The notes under the pieces are model-generated. The model was not told the DNA's origin. It made no database searches and worked only from the letters and a program-made list of their open reading frames with translations. From Cohnella fermenti (GTDB lineage Bacteria > Bacillota > Bacilli > Paenibacillales > Paenibacillaceae), in assembly GCF_004801405.1 (NCBI RefSeq), contig NZ_SSOB01000036.1, positions 1-64,000 on the forward strand: 64,000 nucleotides of DNA. Direction: 5' to 3'. Positions 27,008 to 36,200 of this stretch are shown one piece after another (positions within the stretch are counted from its first letter, which is position 1; each line of letters begins with the position of its first letter). The position numbers and the translations under genes are program-made.

Positions 27008-27673
27008 TTACGGGTACACCGCTACATCCCTGTTGTTTATCTTGTTTAAGGCGACGCCGAGCACATTCGCGTTCACGCTCGCCATCTCCTCCACAAGCCT
27101 TCTCGCTTCATCGCTCTTCACCTTGTGGTATTCGACGACGATAACCGCTCCGTCCGCCTTGGAGGCGACGATCGAGGCATCCATCACTTTGAGCGCGGGA
27201 GGGGTGTCGATCAGCACAATGTCATAGATTTCCTTCAACCGCAGCAGCAGTTGGTCGAACTTCCGGGACGCCAGCAGCTCGGAAGCATTGACCGGAACCG
27301 GCCCCGACGGAAGAATCGACAGCCCCGGAATGCCGGATTCCTGAATCGTCTCCTCCGGCTCCCGATCCATGGCCAAAATGTGCGTTAAGCCCAGATTATT
27401 GGGGATGCCGAATGCCGTATGAAGCGAAGGCTTGCGCATGTCGGCATCGATCAACAACGTTCGCGATCCGATCTGGGCATACGCGGTGGCCAGGTTCAGC
27501 GCCGTTGTCGACTTGCCCTCGCCAGGATTCGCCGAGAGCAGGGCGATCGTCTTCATCTCCTTGCCCCCGGCATTGAATTCAATATTGATTCTTAAGTTCC
27601 GGTAGGCTTCGGCCAAGGGAGACGTCGGATTGGAATGGAGCGCGATGTAGACTCTATTGTTGGACCGGGGCAT
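27008..27673 (-). CDS. BY-type tyrosine kinase (CpsD/CapB family)
   Basis: A 221-residue cytoplasmic ATPase partner of the Wzz-like protein, regulating chain length and assembly. Walker A (PGEGKSTTAL), Walker A' (LLIDADMRKPS) and Walker B (IVLIDTPPA) are intact. The usual C-terminal tyrosine cluster is almost absent: the protein ends DVAVYP with one Tyr. It overlaps the Wzz-like gene by 20 bases. Kinase signalling through autophosphorylation may be reduced. Confidence 0.85.
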   Translation of the reverse strand: MPRSNNRVYIALHSNPTSPLAEAYRNLRINIEFNAGGKEMKTIALLSANPGEGKSTTALNLATAYAQIGSRTLLIDADMRKPSLHTAFGIPNNLGLTHILAMDREPEETIQESGIPGLSILPSGPVPVNASELLASRKFDQLLLRLKEIYDIVLIDTPPALKVMDASIVASKADGAVIVVEYHKVKSDEARRLVEEMASVNANVLGVALNKINNRDVAVYP

Positions 27674-28403
27674 ACTTCGTCTCTCCCACCTGTTTTTGAG
27701 ATGTCTTCTTCTTCGCTCTCATGGCCTTGCGCCTGATCGTCGGGATCGTCGTCAGCGTAGGCAAGTTCATGACGTTCCGGATATCCTTCTTGGTCTTGAG
27801 GGTATCATCCAGGAATTCGAGCAAGAAGGTGATTCCGACAGCGAACAGAAGCGATACGGCGAAGCTGATGGCGATCTTCTGATTGATGTCCTGATTGATC
27901 GGAGGGGGAGTCTCATTCGGATCGGCCGTGTTCAGAAGCTCGACGTTGTTCACCTTCATAATGCGGGGAATCTCGGTCTTTACCACCTGAGCGACGGCGT
28001 TAACGATATCCGCCGCCCTCTCGTAGGTGTTGTCCGTCGTCTGGATCGTCATGACTTGGGTCCCATTGTAGTTGGAGATCGCGATGCGGGAGCCGAGCTC
28101 GTCTTCCGTCAGGTTTAATTCCGGGTAGCGATCGACGACGACACCCAGAATGGCCGGTGTCATGATGATCTCCTTATACGTCTCGACCAGTCCGATATTC
28201 ACATTGATAGCCGCGAGGTCCATCGTCTCCGAGCCTTGCTGATCCTGCTCGGTCTTGTTGACGATCAGCTTGGTCGATGCCTGGTAGAGCGGCTGATAGT
28301 TCTCGTAGCTCAAATAAGTCGTCGTCGCCATCGAGATCGCCACACATAGAAGAATGAGCCACAGCCGTTTTTTAAGCAGCTTCATGTACTGTTTAATTTC
28401 CAT
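27654..28403 (-). CDS. Wzz-like chain-length/polysaccharide co-polymerase (YveK/CapA type)
   Basis: A 249-residue membrane protein with a cytoplasmic N-terminus, a first transmembrane helix (about residues 14-34), an extracytoplasmic domain, a Pro-rich segment (NETPPPIN) and a second helix near 175-195. It ends in a basic cytoplasmic tail that would contact the kinase encoded next. AGGAGG lies six bases before ATG 28403. It sets polymer length in Wzx/Wzy pathways. Confidence 0.9.
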   Translation of the reverse strand: MEIKQYMKLLKKRLWLILLCVAISMATTTYLSYENYQPLYQASTKLIVNKTEQDQQGSETMDLAAINVNIGLVETYKEIIMTPAILGVVVDRYPELNLTEDELGSRIAISNYNGTQVMTIQTTDNTYERAADIVNAVAQVVKTEIPRIMKVNNVELLNTADPNETPPPINQDINQKIAISFAVSLLFAVGITFLLEFLDDTLKTKKDIRNVMNLPTLTTIPTIRRKAMRAKKKTSQKQVGETKYAPVQQ

Positions 28404-28486
28404 TGGTAACCTCCTGAGATCGCTCAATGTCAAGATCGCCTTGGGATCGATCGCCTTCGACCAGAGACGATTCCCCCGGCTTGTCC

Positions 28487-29431
28487 TCACGAATAACCGG
28501 TTCGTTCCCTCCACCAATCCAGCGTCTCGAGCAGGCTCTGCTCGAAGTTCAATTGCGGGGACCAGCCGACGGCCTGCCTTAGCTTGTCCGAAGAGCCTAC
28601 ATAGACGGGAACGTCGATCGGCCTGAACTTGCCGTTATCGACTTCAATCGAGATCGGAGCTTGGGAGAAGCCGATCAACGTATGCAAGATTCCGCCGACC
28701 TCCCTTGGGCTCATCGAGCTCGCGTTAAATATTCCCGGCTCCGCCTCGCATTCGATCAAGCTCGCATAGGCGCGAACGACATCCCGCACATCGGTGAAGT
28801 CTCTCTTGGCCGCCAGATTGCCGACACGGATAATCGGAGCCGTCTCCTCCTGCTCAATCCGGGCGATCTGGGAAGCGAAGTCCGCGATAACGAAGCCTAA
28901 TGACTGACCGGGGCCAAAATGGTTAAAGGGACGAACGTGAACGACGTTCAGGCCGTCCCTCCGCGCCATCTGCAGCAGCAATTGTCCTGCCGAGAACTTG
29001 CTGACGGCGTAGGGGTTCTGGGGGAGGCAGGGCGCGGTCTCCGTAATCGGCTCGCCGCATTGGGGGGTGGCTCCGTATTCTTCGCTTGAGCCGATCGAGA
29101 TCAGCTTCGTGCCGGGGCATAACTCCCGAATCGTGTCCAGAAGCTGAATCGACGCTATCGTATTCAGCCGCATTGTATGCAAGGGATCTCGCCAAGAGTC
29201 GGCGACATTGCTCTGCGCCGCCAGATGAATGATCGCTTCCGGCTTCGAGAGGCTTACCGCCTTGCGGATATCCTCGGCGCTCAGCATATCCAGACTTACG
29301 CTCCGAATGCCGGGCCGAACCCGAGCTTCGGAGCCTCTCGTTCCCGCGACGACATCATGTCCCCGCATCGCGAGATGATCGACAAGATGACGCCCGACGA
29401 AGCCTCCCGCACCCGTAACTAGAACACGCAT
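28487..29431 (-). CDS. rmd: GDP-6-deoxy-D-mannose reductase (RMD-type SDR)
   Basis: A 314-residue extended SDR that reduces GDP-4-keto-6-deoxymannose to GDP-D-rhamnose. The motif GAGGFVGRHL, GSSEEYG, the intact YAVSK and RPFNHFGPGQ match RMD. It follows gmd by 13 bases, and the pair forms a GDP-rhamnose route. GDP-D-rhamnose rather than GDP-fucose is preferred because the sequence resembles RMD more than GDP-fucose synthase (WcaG). No GDP-mannose-forming gene is in the window. Confidence 0.85.
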   Translation of the reverse strand: MRVLVTGAGGFVGRHLVDHLAMRGHDVVAGTRGSEARVRPGIRSVSLDMLSAEDIRKAVSLSKPEAIIHLAAQSNVADSWRDPLHTMRLNTIASIQLLDTIRELCPGTKLISIGSSEEYGATPQCGEPITETAPCLPQNPYAVSKFSAGQLLLQMARRDGLNVVHVRPFNHFGPGQSLGFVIADFASQIARIEQEETAPIIRVGNLAAKRDFTDVRDVVRAYASLIECEAEPGIFNASSMSPREVGGILHTLIGFSQAPISIEVDNGKFRPIDVPVYVGSSDKLRQAVGWSPQLNFEQSLLETLDWWRERTGYS

Positions 29432-29444
29432 CGCTGCATCTCCC

Positions 29445-30437
29445 TCAGATGTTGACCAGAGACTCGCGACTCTCGGCCTTTAATCTGTCCAGATCGGAAT
29501 CGACCATGAGCTCGATCAGCTCCTTTAAGCTCGTCCGGGGCTCCCACCCCAGCTTCCTCATCGCTTTCTCGGGATTGCCGAGCAGCACGTCGACCTCGGC
29601 GGGACGGTACAGCTTGGCATCGATGACGACATGGTCCTCGTAGTTCAAGCCGACATGCTCGAAGGCGATTCGGCACATCTCCCGCACGGTTGTCGTACGG
29701 CCCGTGGCCACCACATAATCGTCGGGAGTGTCCTGCTGAAGCATAAGCCACATCGCCTCTACGTAGTCGCCGGCGAAGCCCCAATCCCTCTGAGCGTCGA
29801 TGTTGCCCAGATGGAGCTTGCTCTGCAGACCGGATTTGATTCGGGCAACCGCGTCGGTCACCTTGCGCGTGACGAATTCGATGCCGCGCAGAGGAGATTC
29901 ATGATTAAACAGAATTCCGCTGCAAGCGAACAAGTCGAAGCTCTCCCTGTAATTCACGGTAATCCAGTGACCGTAGAGCTTGGCCACGCCATAAGGGCTC
30001 CGGGGGTAGAACGGAGTCGATTCCGATTGCATCGGCTGCTGAACGAGCCCGTACATCTCGCTGGTCGACGCTTGATAGAATCGTATCGCTCTATTCGTAA
30101 GGCGTATCGCTTCCAGCAAATTCACGACACCTATCGCCGTTACATTCGCAGTTAGAATGGGCTGATCCCAGGAAGTCCCGACGAAGCTCTGGGCCGCCAG
30201 GTTGTACACTTCGTCCGGCTCTGCGATGCGCAAGGCGCGGATCAGCGAGGACAAATCCGTCAGGTCGCCCTCGATGAACTCAACCTGCTGTTCGATTCCT
30301 AAATGAACCAGCCTCCAGTTCATTCTGGAGCTTCGTCTTGCAATCAATCCGAATACCCGATAACCCTTATCCAGCAGAAACTTTGCCAGGTAGGAGCCGT
30401 CCTGCCCCGTAACGCCCGTAATTAGCGCTGATCTCAT
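29445..30437 (-). CDS. gmd: GDP-mannose 4,6-dehydratase
   Basis: A 330-residue NADP-dependent SDR converting GDP-mannose to GDP-4-keto-6-deoxymannose. It has TGVTGQDGSYLAKFLL at the N-terminus, NLAAQSFVGTSW and the catalytic YGVAK; ASTSEMYG carries the conserved Ser/Thr. It is the first gene of the EPS operon. The leader runs about 155 bases from the promoter at 30602-30630 and contains degenerate GAATCG repeats (about 30479-30530). The ribosome site is a G-rich GGGGGCGG. Confidence 0.95.
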   Translation of the reverse strand: MRSALITGVTGQDGSYLAKFLLDKGYRVFGLIARRSSRMNWRLVHLGIEQQVEFIEGDLTDLSSLIRALRIAEPDEVYNLAAQSFVGTSWDQPILTANVTAIGVVNLLEAIRLTNRAIRFYQASTSEMYGLVQQPMQSESTPFYPRSPYGVAKLYGHWITVNYRESFDLFACSGILFNHESPLRGIEFVTRKVTDAVARIKSGLQSKLHLGNIDAQRDWGFAGDYVEAMWLMLQQDTPDDYVVATGRTTTVREMCRIAFEHVGLNYEDHVVIDAKLYRPAEVDVLLGNPEKAMRKLGWEPRTSLKELIELMVDSDLDRLKAESRESLVNI

Positions 30438-30560
30438 CCCGTACCGCCCCCGCGTCCCGAAGTCTCGTCTGTTTTTGCCGCTCGATTCGATTCCCGATTC
30501 TCGATTCCTGATTCACGATTCTCGACAATAGCCGCAAAGAATTGTCATTCGCTACTAATA

Positions 30561-30589
30561 GATACAATTCAACAGATACATTTTGTATC
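30561..30589. promoter_or_regulatory. GATAC-N5-GTATC operator, site 2, plus half-site
   Basis: The perfect palindrome GATAC-ATTTT-GTATC lies at 30575-30589, at about +6 to +20 of the predicted gmd transcript. A lone GATAC half-site lies at 30561-30565. A degenerate third copy is in the promoter spacer (30609-30623), 34 bases from the perfect site. Confidence 0.7.
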
Positions 30590-30601
30590 ATTTTCACCTT
30601 C

Positions 30602-30630
30602 ATATTAAGATACAATATGTAACTTGTCAA
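30602..30630 (-). promoter_or_regulatory. Promoter of the gmd EPS operon
   Basis: On the minus strand, TTGACA (30630-30625), a 17-base spacer and TAATAT (30607-30602) make a near-consensus sigma-A promoter. The spacer contains the degenerate palindrome GATAC-AATAT-GTAAC (30609-30623). Binding there and at 30575-30589 would flank the start site, fitting repression. Confidence 0.75.
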
Positions 30631-30734
30631 TGCTTAATTTTGAACCTTTCGGCCTAGAATCGCGAGCGATTGCGTTTATTCGGAATAAAGCGCTTACTTC
30701 CGCCGTGTCGATCGTTATCCTCGGCATTCGGGAA

Positions 30735-31697
30735 TCAATAAGGCTTGGAGATGGATTTGAGCGCGTATTTCCACGAATCGAAGATAAGATGCTTGAAGTG
30801 CAGCTTATAGCGGTAATAAGGCACTCCCTTTCTTCCAAGAATCGCGGCACGAATCGTATCGTAATTCCAACCGGAGTCGATATATGTCATGTCGAGCGGC
30901 TTCCTCATCTGCAACTGCGGGAATTGACGATACACAATCGTCAGAACTGTCCGGATTCTTCGCGACGTCAAGTCCCGTCTCGCTTGCTTAAACAGAAGAT
31001 CGAAGTCGATCTCTTCTCCGCTCCGATACAGCATCTGCACAATATCCAGGACGAACCTCATGTTATCCATGTGGTGCCGGGCCCCGTGCAAGCAGATAAA
31101 GTAGAACGCCTGTTGAGTGGACAGTTGCCTTATATAGCGGTATTCCTTGAAGCGTTCCGATTCGTTCCAGAACGGAGCGGGGTCCAGCCTCGACCAGTAC
31201 TGCTTGTCGAACGTCAGATGCAATTCGACGGTGAGATCGCCCCTGTGCAGGCGAGCGTGGTGGTCCTTGATGATCTCGAACGCGAATCCCTGCTCCTCCA
31301 GGCAACGAATCGCCCTCCTCAGCTCGGCTTCCGGAACGTAAATATCGATGTCCGACGTCAATCTCGCTCCGTAATGGCCGAAGTAACGGCTGGCGAACTG
31401 AATGCCTTTGAGCGGCATGCCATGGATTCGGTTCCGTTCAAGCGCGCCAAGAATGGCCTCCTCCTGAACCTTCATATAGAGATTGAATTGCACGCTATTC
31501 GTAAAGCCGCCAGCAAGGCTCTGCCAGAACAGCTCGGGGAGGCGCTTGGCTGCGTCCCCCTTCTCCTTCAGAAGCATGTACACCTGGGCAGCGATGCCGA
31601 ACAGTTCAATCTCGGCCAGCAGGCGCCGGCAGTCCTCTTCGTTCAGCCGGAACTCCGGATGCGGCTTATAAAGCTCTTGCAGGAACGGAATCATCAT
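30735..31697 (-). CDS. Nucleotidyltransferase-like protein (NTP_transf_5 family)
   Basis: A 320-residue protein with the family core MPLKGIQFASRYFGHYGARLTSDIDIYV, where SDIDIYV supplies the metal-binding Asp pair, and a second segment VELHLTF. Members are often found in polysaccharide or peptide clusters, but their reaction is unknown. It starts 16 bases after the acyltransferase stop; GAGG precedes tandem ATGs (31697, 31694). Sharing a transcript with an acyltransferase under the GATAC operator suggests a role in EPS modification. Confidence 0.75.
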   Translation of the reverse strand: MMIPFLQELYKPHPEFRLNEEDCRRLLAEIELFGIAAQVYMLLKEKGDAAKRLPELFWQSLAGGFTNSVQFNLYMKVQEEAILGALERNRIHGMPLKGIQFASRYFGHYGARLTSDIDIYVPEAELRRAIRCLEEQGFAFEIIKDHHARLHRGDLTVELHLTFDKQYWSRLDPAPFWNESERFKEYRYIRQLSTQQAFYFICLHGARHHMDNMRFVLDIVQMLYRSGEEIDFDLLFKQARRDLTSRRIRTVLTIVYRQFPQLQMRKPLDMTYIDSGWNYDTIRAAILGRKGVPYYRYKLHFKHLIFDSWKYALKSISKPY

Positions 31698-31713
31698 TGG
31701 GTATCCTCGCTTA

Positions 31714-32919
31714 TCATTTGATCTGGTTATAGAAGGAACGCTTGCGGGAAGAGGGAGGGCGGAGCACCATACGTTCGAGGAACCGTCTTGCCTTCGCCGT
31801 CTGCTTCTCCGTCAGTTGGGCGAGCATCCACGCATAGACGCTGACTCCGACGAACAGGACCGCTCCATAAGCAAGGTGGATGGCATCCGGCTGCCACTTC
31901 TGAGCATTCCGGTCGTACGCCATGGCGTGCAAGAACACGAGGATTGGAAAATGGGTCAGATACAGCGAATAGGAGTAGCCGGCGAGAGACGAGGCGGTTT
32001 GGCGGATTGTCGGCGAAGGGGCAGGCTTCCGGTAGTAAACCAACTTGACGCAATAGAGCACCCCGGAGAAGGCGAGAGCAAGGAGAAGATCCTGGCTGAA
32101 TTCGCTCATCGGAACCGCATAGAATCGGCTCCCGCCCAAGGCGGCCAGAGCGAGGAGCGGACAGAGGATTGCACCGGCAATCCCGGCTCTCGAGAGCTTC
32201 GCGGGAAGCAGGTGAAGAGCGAAGCCCAGCAGCCAGATAATGTAGTACAGCAGCATTCGCTCTCCCATCAAGAACGCAATGCCGACCGCCGCGAGCGCGT
32301 ACAGCAGCTTGCGGCTATTGGCTCTGGAGCCGATCGCGAGAACCATGCAGGGGAACAGAATGTAATACCAGAATTCGAAGGACAAGCTCCAGAGAGGGCC
32401 GTTCGACCCGAAGTGAGCTACGGCAATCCCTTGCAGAAACAGGAGATTCCCGAGGAACTCCGTCGAAGTCAACAAGTCGGCGCTGGAGTAGTCCAGAATA
32501 AACCGGTCCTCGGGCAAGCCTTCATAGACCCCCGTTCCTCCGTAAGCGGACGCGCCGGCATGGTCCCACAGCAGGCCGAGGAGCAGCGCGGGGAGAAGCA
32601 CGACGTACAATCGCGTCAATCGATGAAGCAAGTAACCGCTCCAGCTCCATCGCCCCTTCTCCACGAGCTTCATCACATTGGCGGAGATCAGCATGCCGCT
32701 TAGGACGAAGAAGACCATGACCGCCTGATGTCCCAAGCTCGAGATCGCATACAGCGGTTTGAGATACCAAGCCGGATTGGCAAGCTCGGAGTAATTGAGG
32801 AAGAACAAGCCTTTGACATGGGACAACACGACAACCAAGGCAGCCGCCCAGCGGATAAGATCGAGGATGACGGATAGCTTCCCCTCGATGACCCACCTTT
32901 CCGGAATGCGATTTTTCAT
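31714..32919 (-). CDS. Acyltransferase family 3 outside the main EPS operon
   Basis: A 401-residue polytopic membrane acyltransferase with VILDLIRWAAALVVVLSHV as the first helix and LWSLSFEFWYYILFP, close to the paralogue at 12610-13815. ATG 32919 is chosen because GGGAGG lies five bases upstream; a start 15 codons earlier would translate the operator palindrome and is rejected. It heads a two-gene operon with its own strong promoter. Probable role: a separately controlled O-acylation of the same or another glycan. Confidence 0.85.
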   Translation of the reverse strand: MKNRIPERWVIEGKLSVILDLIRWAAALVVVLSHVKGLFFLNYSELANPAWYLKPLYAISSLGHQAVMVFFVLSGMLISANVMKLVEKGRWSWSGYLLHRLTRLYVVLLPALLLGLLWDHAGASAYGGTGVYEGLPEDRFILDYSSADLLTSTEFLGNLLFLQGIAVAHFGSNGPLWSLSFEFWYYILFPCMVLAIGSRANSRKLLYALAAVGIAFLMGERMLLYYIIWLLGFALHLLPAKLSRAGIAGAILCPLLALAALGGSRFYAVPMSEFSQDLLLALAFSGVLYCVKLVYYRKPAPSPTIRQTASSLAGYSYSLYLTHFPILVFLHAMAYDRNAQKWQPDAIHLAYGAVLFVGVSVYAWMLAQLTEKQTAKARRFLERMVLRPPSSRKRSFYNQIK

Positions 32920-32938
32920 TCCTGCCTCCCATTTAAAT

Positions 32939-32953
32939 GATACAAATTGTATC
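32939..32953. promoter_or_regulatory. GATAC-N5-GTATC operator, site 3
   Basis: GATAC-AAATT-GTATC, a perfect palindrome, starts about three bases after the predicted transcription start of the acyltransferase operon and ends nine bases before its ribosome site (32925-32930). Confidence 0.75.
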
Positions 32954-32962
32954 TTTTTTGCC

Positions 32963-32991
32963 ATTGTAGCTCCGTTAGCTTAAATTGTCAA
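32963..32991 (-). promoter_or_regulatory. Promoter of the acyltransferase operon
   Basis: On the minus strand, TTGACA (32991-32986), a 17-base spacer and TACAAT (32968-32963) make a near-consensus sigma-A promoter preceded by A/T-rich DNA (33005-33060) that could act as an UP element. Start is expected near 32956. Confidence 0.8.
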
Positions 32992-33065
32992 TTCATATAG
33001 AAAGCCATCGATTCTAAATTTTTTCCAAAATTTTCAGATCGAAAATTGCCAATAAAATAAGAAAA

Positions 33066-33103
33066 ACCGCCTGGGAGGATCGATGGACGATCACCCTGGC
33101 GGT
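33066..33103 (-). terminator. Rho-independent terminator of gltB
   Basis: ACCGCCTGGG (33066-33075) pairs with CCCTGGCGGT (33094-33103) with one mismatch, and an inner stem GATCG/CGATC closes a five-base loop. On the minus strand it is followed by T5, about 120 bases past the gltB stop. Confidence 0.8.
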
Positions 33104-33146
33104 TGTTTAAAACAGTTATTTTAAATTGAAGAACGTTTGCGATTTA

Positions 33147-33162
33147 ATATGATTTCTCACAT
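33147..33162 (+). repeat. Single remnant of the 52-bp hairpin element
   Basis: ATATGA-TTTC-TCACAT followed by ATCGGCTGGCATGG-type flank matches unit 1 and interval 1 of the complete arrays; the next unit 52 bases on is not recognisable. It lies between the gltB terminator and the gltB stop. Confidence 0.55.
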
Positions 33163-33221
33163 TGATCGGCTGGCATGGCGGCAATAGCGGCCGATAACCA
33201 TCGTCATCGACGGCTTGTGCC

Positions 33222-36200
33222 TTAATTCCCGCCGGCTCTGGCCAGCTCTCTCATGTTCGCTTCGAACGCCGCGAGCAGCGCCTTGTCGCCGCTGAGGCCC
33301 TGTGCTTCGACCTTGGCAATCTGCTCAAGCATACGCTTGTAGTCCTTCGGAATGACCTTGATGAAGCGCGGCAGGAATTCCTCCCACTCGTCAAGCACCC
33401 GGCGCCCGAGCTTGCTGCCCGTATAGCCGACGTGCTTCTCGATCATGCCGCGCACCATCGCGATCTCCTTCTCGTCCTCCAGCGCCTCGAGACCGATCAT
33501 CTCGAAGTTGCAGCGCTTGTGGAAGTCGCGGTCCCAGTCGATCACATAGGCGACGCCGCCCGACATGCCCGCCGCGAAGTTGCGTCCGGTCTTGCCGAGG
33601 ATGACGACGTGTCCGCCCGTCATGTATTCGCAGCCGTGGTCGCCCACGCCTTCGACGACAATGTTCGCGCCGCTGTTGCGGACGGCGAACCGTTCGCCGG
33701 CGACGCCGTTCACGTAGGCTTCCCCGCTCGTCGCGCCGTAGAAGGCGGTGTTGCCCGCAACGATGTTCTCCTCCGCCTTGAAGATCGCCTTCTTGGACGG
33801 ATGGACAACGATCTTGCCGCCGGACAATCCCTTCCCGACGTAGTCGTTCGCATCGCCTTCGAGCGTCAGCGTCATCCCGTTCGGAATGAAGGCGCCGAAG
33901 CTGAGACCGGACGTTCCGACGAAGCGGAAGTTGATCGTGTCCGCCGGCAAGCCCGCCTTGCCGTAACGCTTCGTAACCTCATGGCCGACAATCGTGCCGA
34001 CGACGCGGTTGATGTTCTTGATCGGGAACGTGCCTTCCACGCGAGCCCCGCTCTCCAGCGCCGGCTGGGCGGCGGCGAGCAAGTGCAGCAGGTCGAGCGA
34101 TTCCTCGAGCATATGGTTCTGCTTCTTGACGTTCGTGCGGAACGAGCCTTCCGGCAGCTCCGGCATGTAGAGCAGATCGGTCAGATCGACGCCCGCCGCC
34201 TTCTTGAAGTGGCTGATCGCCTTCTTCGTGTCCAGGCGGTCCGTGCGGCCGACCATCTCCTCGATGGTGCGGAAGCCGAGCTCGGCCATGATCTCGCGAA
34301 GCTCCTGCGCCAGGAAGTGCATGTAGTTGACGACATATTGCGGGTCGCCCATGAACTTCTTGCGAAGCTCCGGATTCTGCGTCGCGACGCCGACCGGGCA
34401 CGTGTCCAACTGACAGACGCGCATCATGATGCAGCCGAGCACAACGAGCGGAGCCGTTGAGAAGCCGTATTCCTCCGCGCCGAGCAGAGCGGCGATGGCG
34501 ATATCGCGGCCGGTCATCATCTTGCCGTCCGTCTCGACGACGACGCGGTCGCGCAGGTTGTTCAGGATCAGCGTCTGATGCGTCTCCGCAAGACCGAGCT
34601 CCCACGGCAGGCCCGCGTGGCGGATCGAGCCGATCGGAGAAGCGCCGGTTCCTCCGTCATAGCCGCTGACGAGGATAACGTCCGCACGGGCCTTGGCGAC
34701 ACCGGCCGCGATCGTGCCGACGCCGACCTCGGAGACGAGCTTGACGTTGATGCGCGCATGGCGGTTCGCATTCTTCAGGTCGTGGATCAGCTCGGCCAAG
34801 TCCTCGATCGAATAAATGTCGTGGTGAGGAGGCGGCGAGATAAGGCCGACGCCAGGCGTCGTGCCGCGCACTTCCGCAACCCAAGGATACACCTTGCGTC
34901 CCATCAACTGGCCGCCTTCGCCCGGTTTCGCGCCTTGCGCCATCTTGATCTGAATCTCTTCCGCGTTCGCCAGGTAGTGGCTCGTGACGCCGAAGCGTCC
35001 GGAAGCGACCTGCTTGATCGCGCTGCGGCGGGAATCGCCGTTCTCGTCCGGAATGAAGCGCGCCGGATCTTCCCCGCCTTCCCCGGAGTTCGACTTGGCG
35101 CCGATCCGGTTCATCGCAATGGCGAGCCCTTCGTGCGCTTCCTTGCTGATCGAGCCGAACGACATCGCGCCGCTCTTGAACCGCTTGAAGATCGATTCGA
35201 CCGGCTCGACCTCTTCGATCGGCACCGGAGGCTGATCGAGCTTGAAGTCGAGCAGGGAGCGCAGCGTGCGAATCTCCTCGTACTCGCCTTGCACGAGCGC
35301 CGAATACTTCTTGTACAGGTTGTAATCGTTCGAGCGGGTCGCCATCTGCAGCGTATGAATCGTCTTCGGGTTGAACAGATGGTCTTCCCCGTCCTTGCGC
35401 CATTGGTAATCGCCGCCCGAGTCGAGCTCGCGCTCTGCGCCCTCTTGCGTCGAGAACGCGCGATAATGGCCCTTCAGCGTCTCGGCCGCGATAACGTCGA
35501 GGCCGACGCCGCCGATTCTCGATGGCGTCCACGTGAAGTATTGGTCGATGACATCGGACTTCAGGCCGATCGCCTCGAAGATCTGCGCACCGCGGTACGA
35601 CTGGATCGTCGAGATGCCCATCTTCGACAGTACCTTGACGACGCCCTTGTTGGCGGCCTTCAGGTAGTTCTTCACGGCCTTCTCGTGCGAGATGTTGCGC
35701 AGCAGCCCTTGGCGGATCAGATCGTCGAGCGTCTCGAACGCCAGGTACGGGTTGACCGCACTTACGCCGTAGCCGAGCAGCAATGCGAAGTGATGCACCT
35801 CGCGCGGCTCGCCGGATTCGAGCAGAATGCTGACCTTCGTGCGCGTGCCCTGGCGAATCAGATGGTGGTGCAGCGCCGAGACGGCCAGCAGCGAAGGAAT
35901 CGCCGCGTTCTCCTCGTCCACGCCGCGGTCCGACAGAATCAGGATGTTATGCCCCTTGGCGATAACGCGGTCCGCCGCTTCGCACAGCATCCGGATCGCT
36001 TCGCGAAGCCCCTCTTCCCCGTCCTTCGCGATGAAGAAGATCGGCAGCGTAATCGACTTGAAGCCCGGACGATGCACGTGGCGCAGCTTCGCAAAGTCCT
36101 CGTTCGAGACGATCGGGGACTCGAGGCGAATATGACGGCAGCTCTCCGGCTCCGGGTTCAGCAGGTTGCGCTCCGGTCCGATCGTCGTGAACGTGGAGGT

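Noticed and set aside
32920..32964. Longer N-terminus for the acyltransferase at 31714-32919
   Set aside because: The extra 15 codons translate the operator palindrome, and the consensus ribosome site lies directly before ATG 32919.
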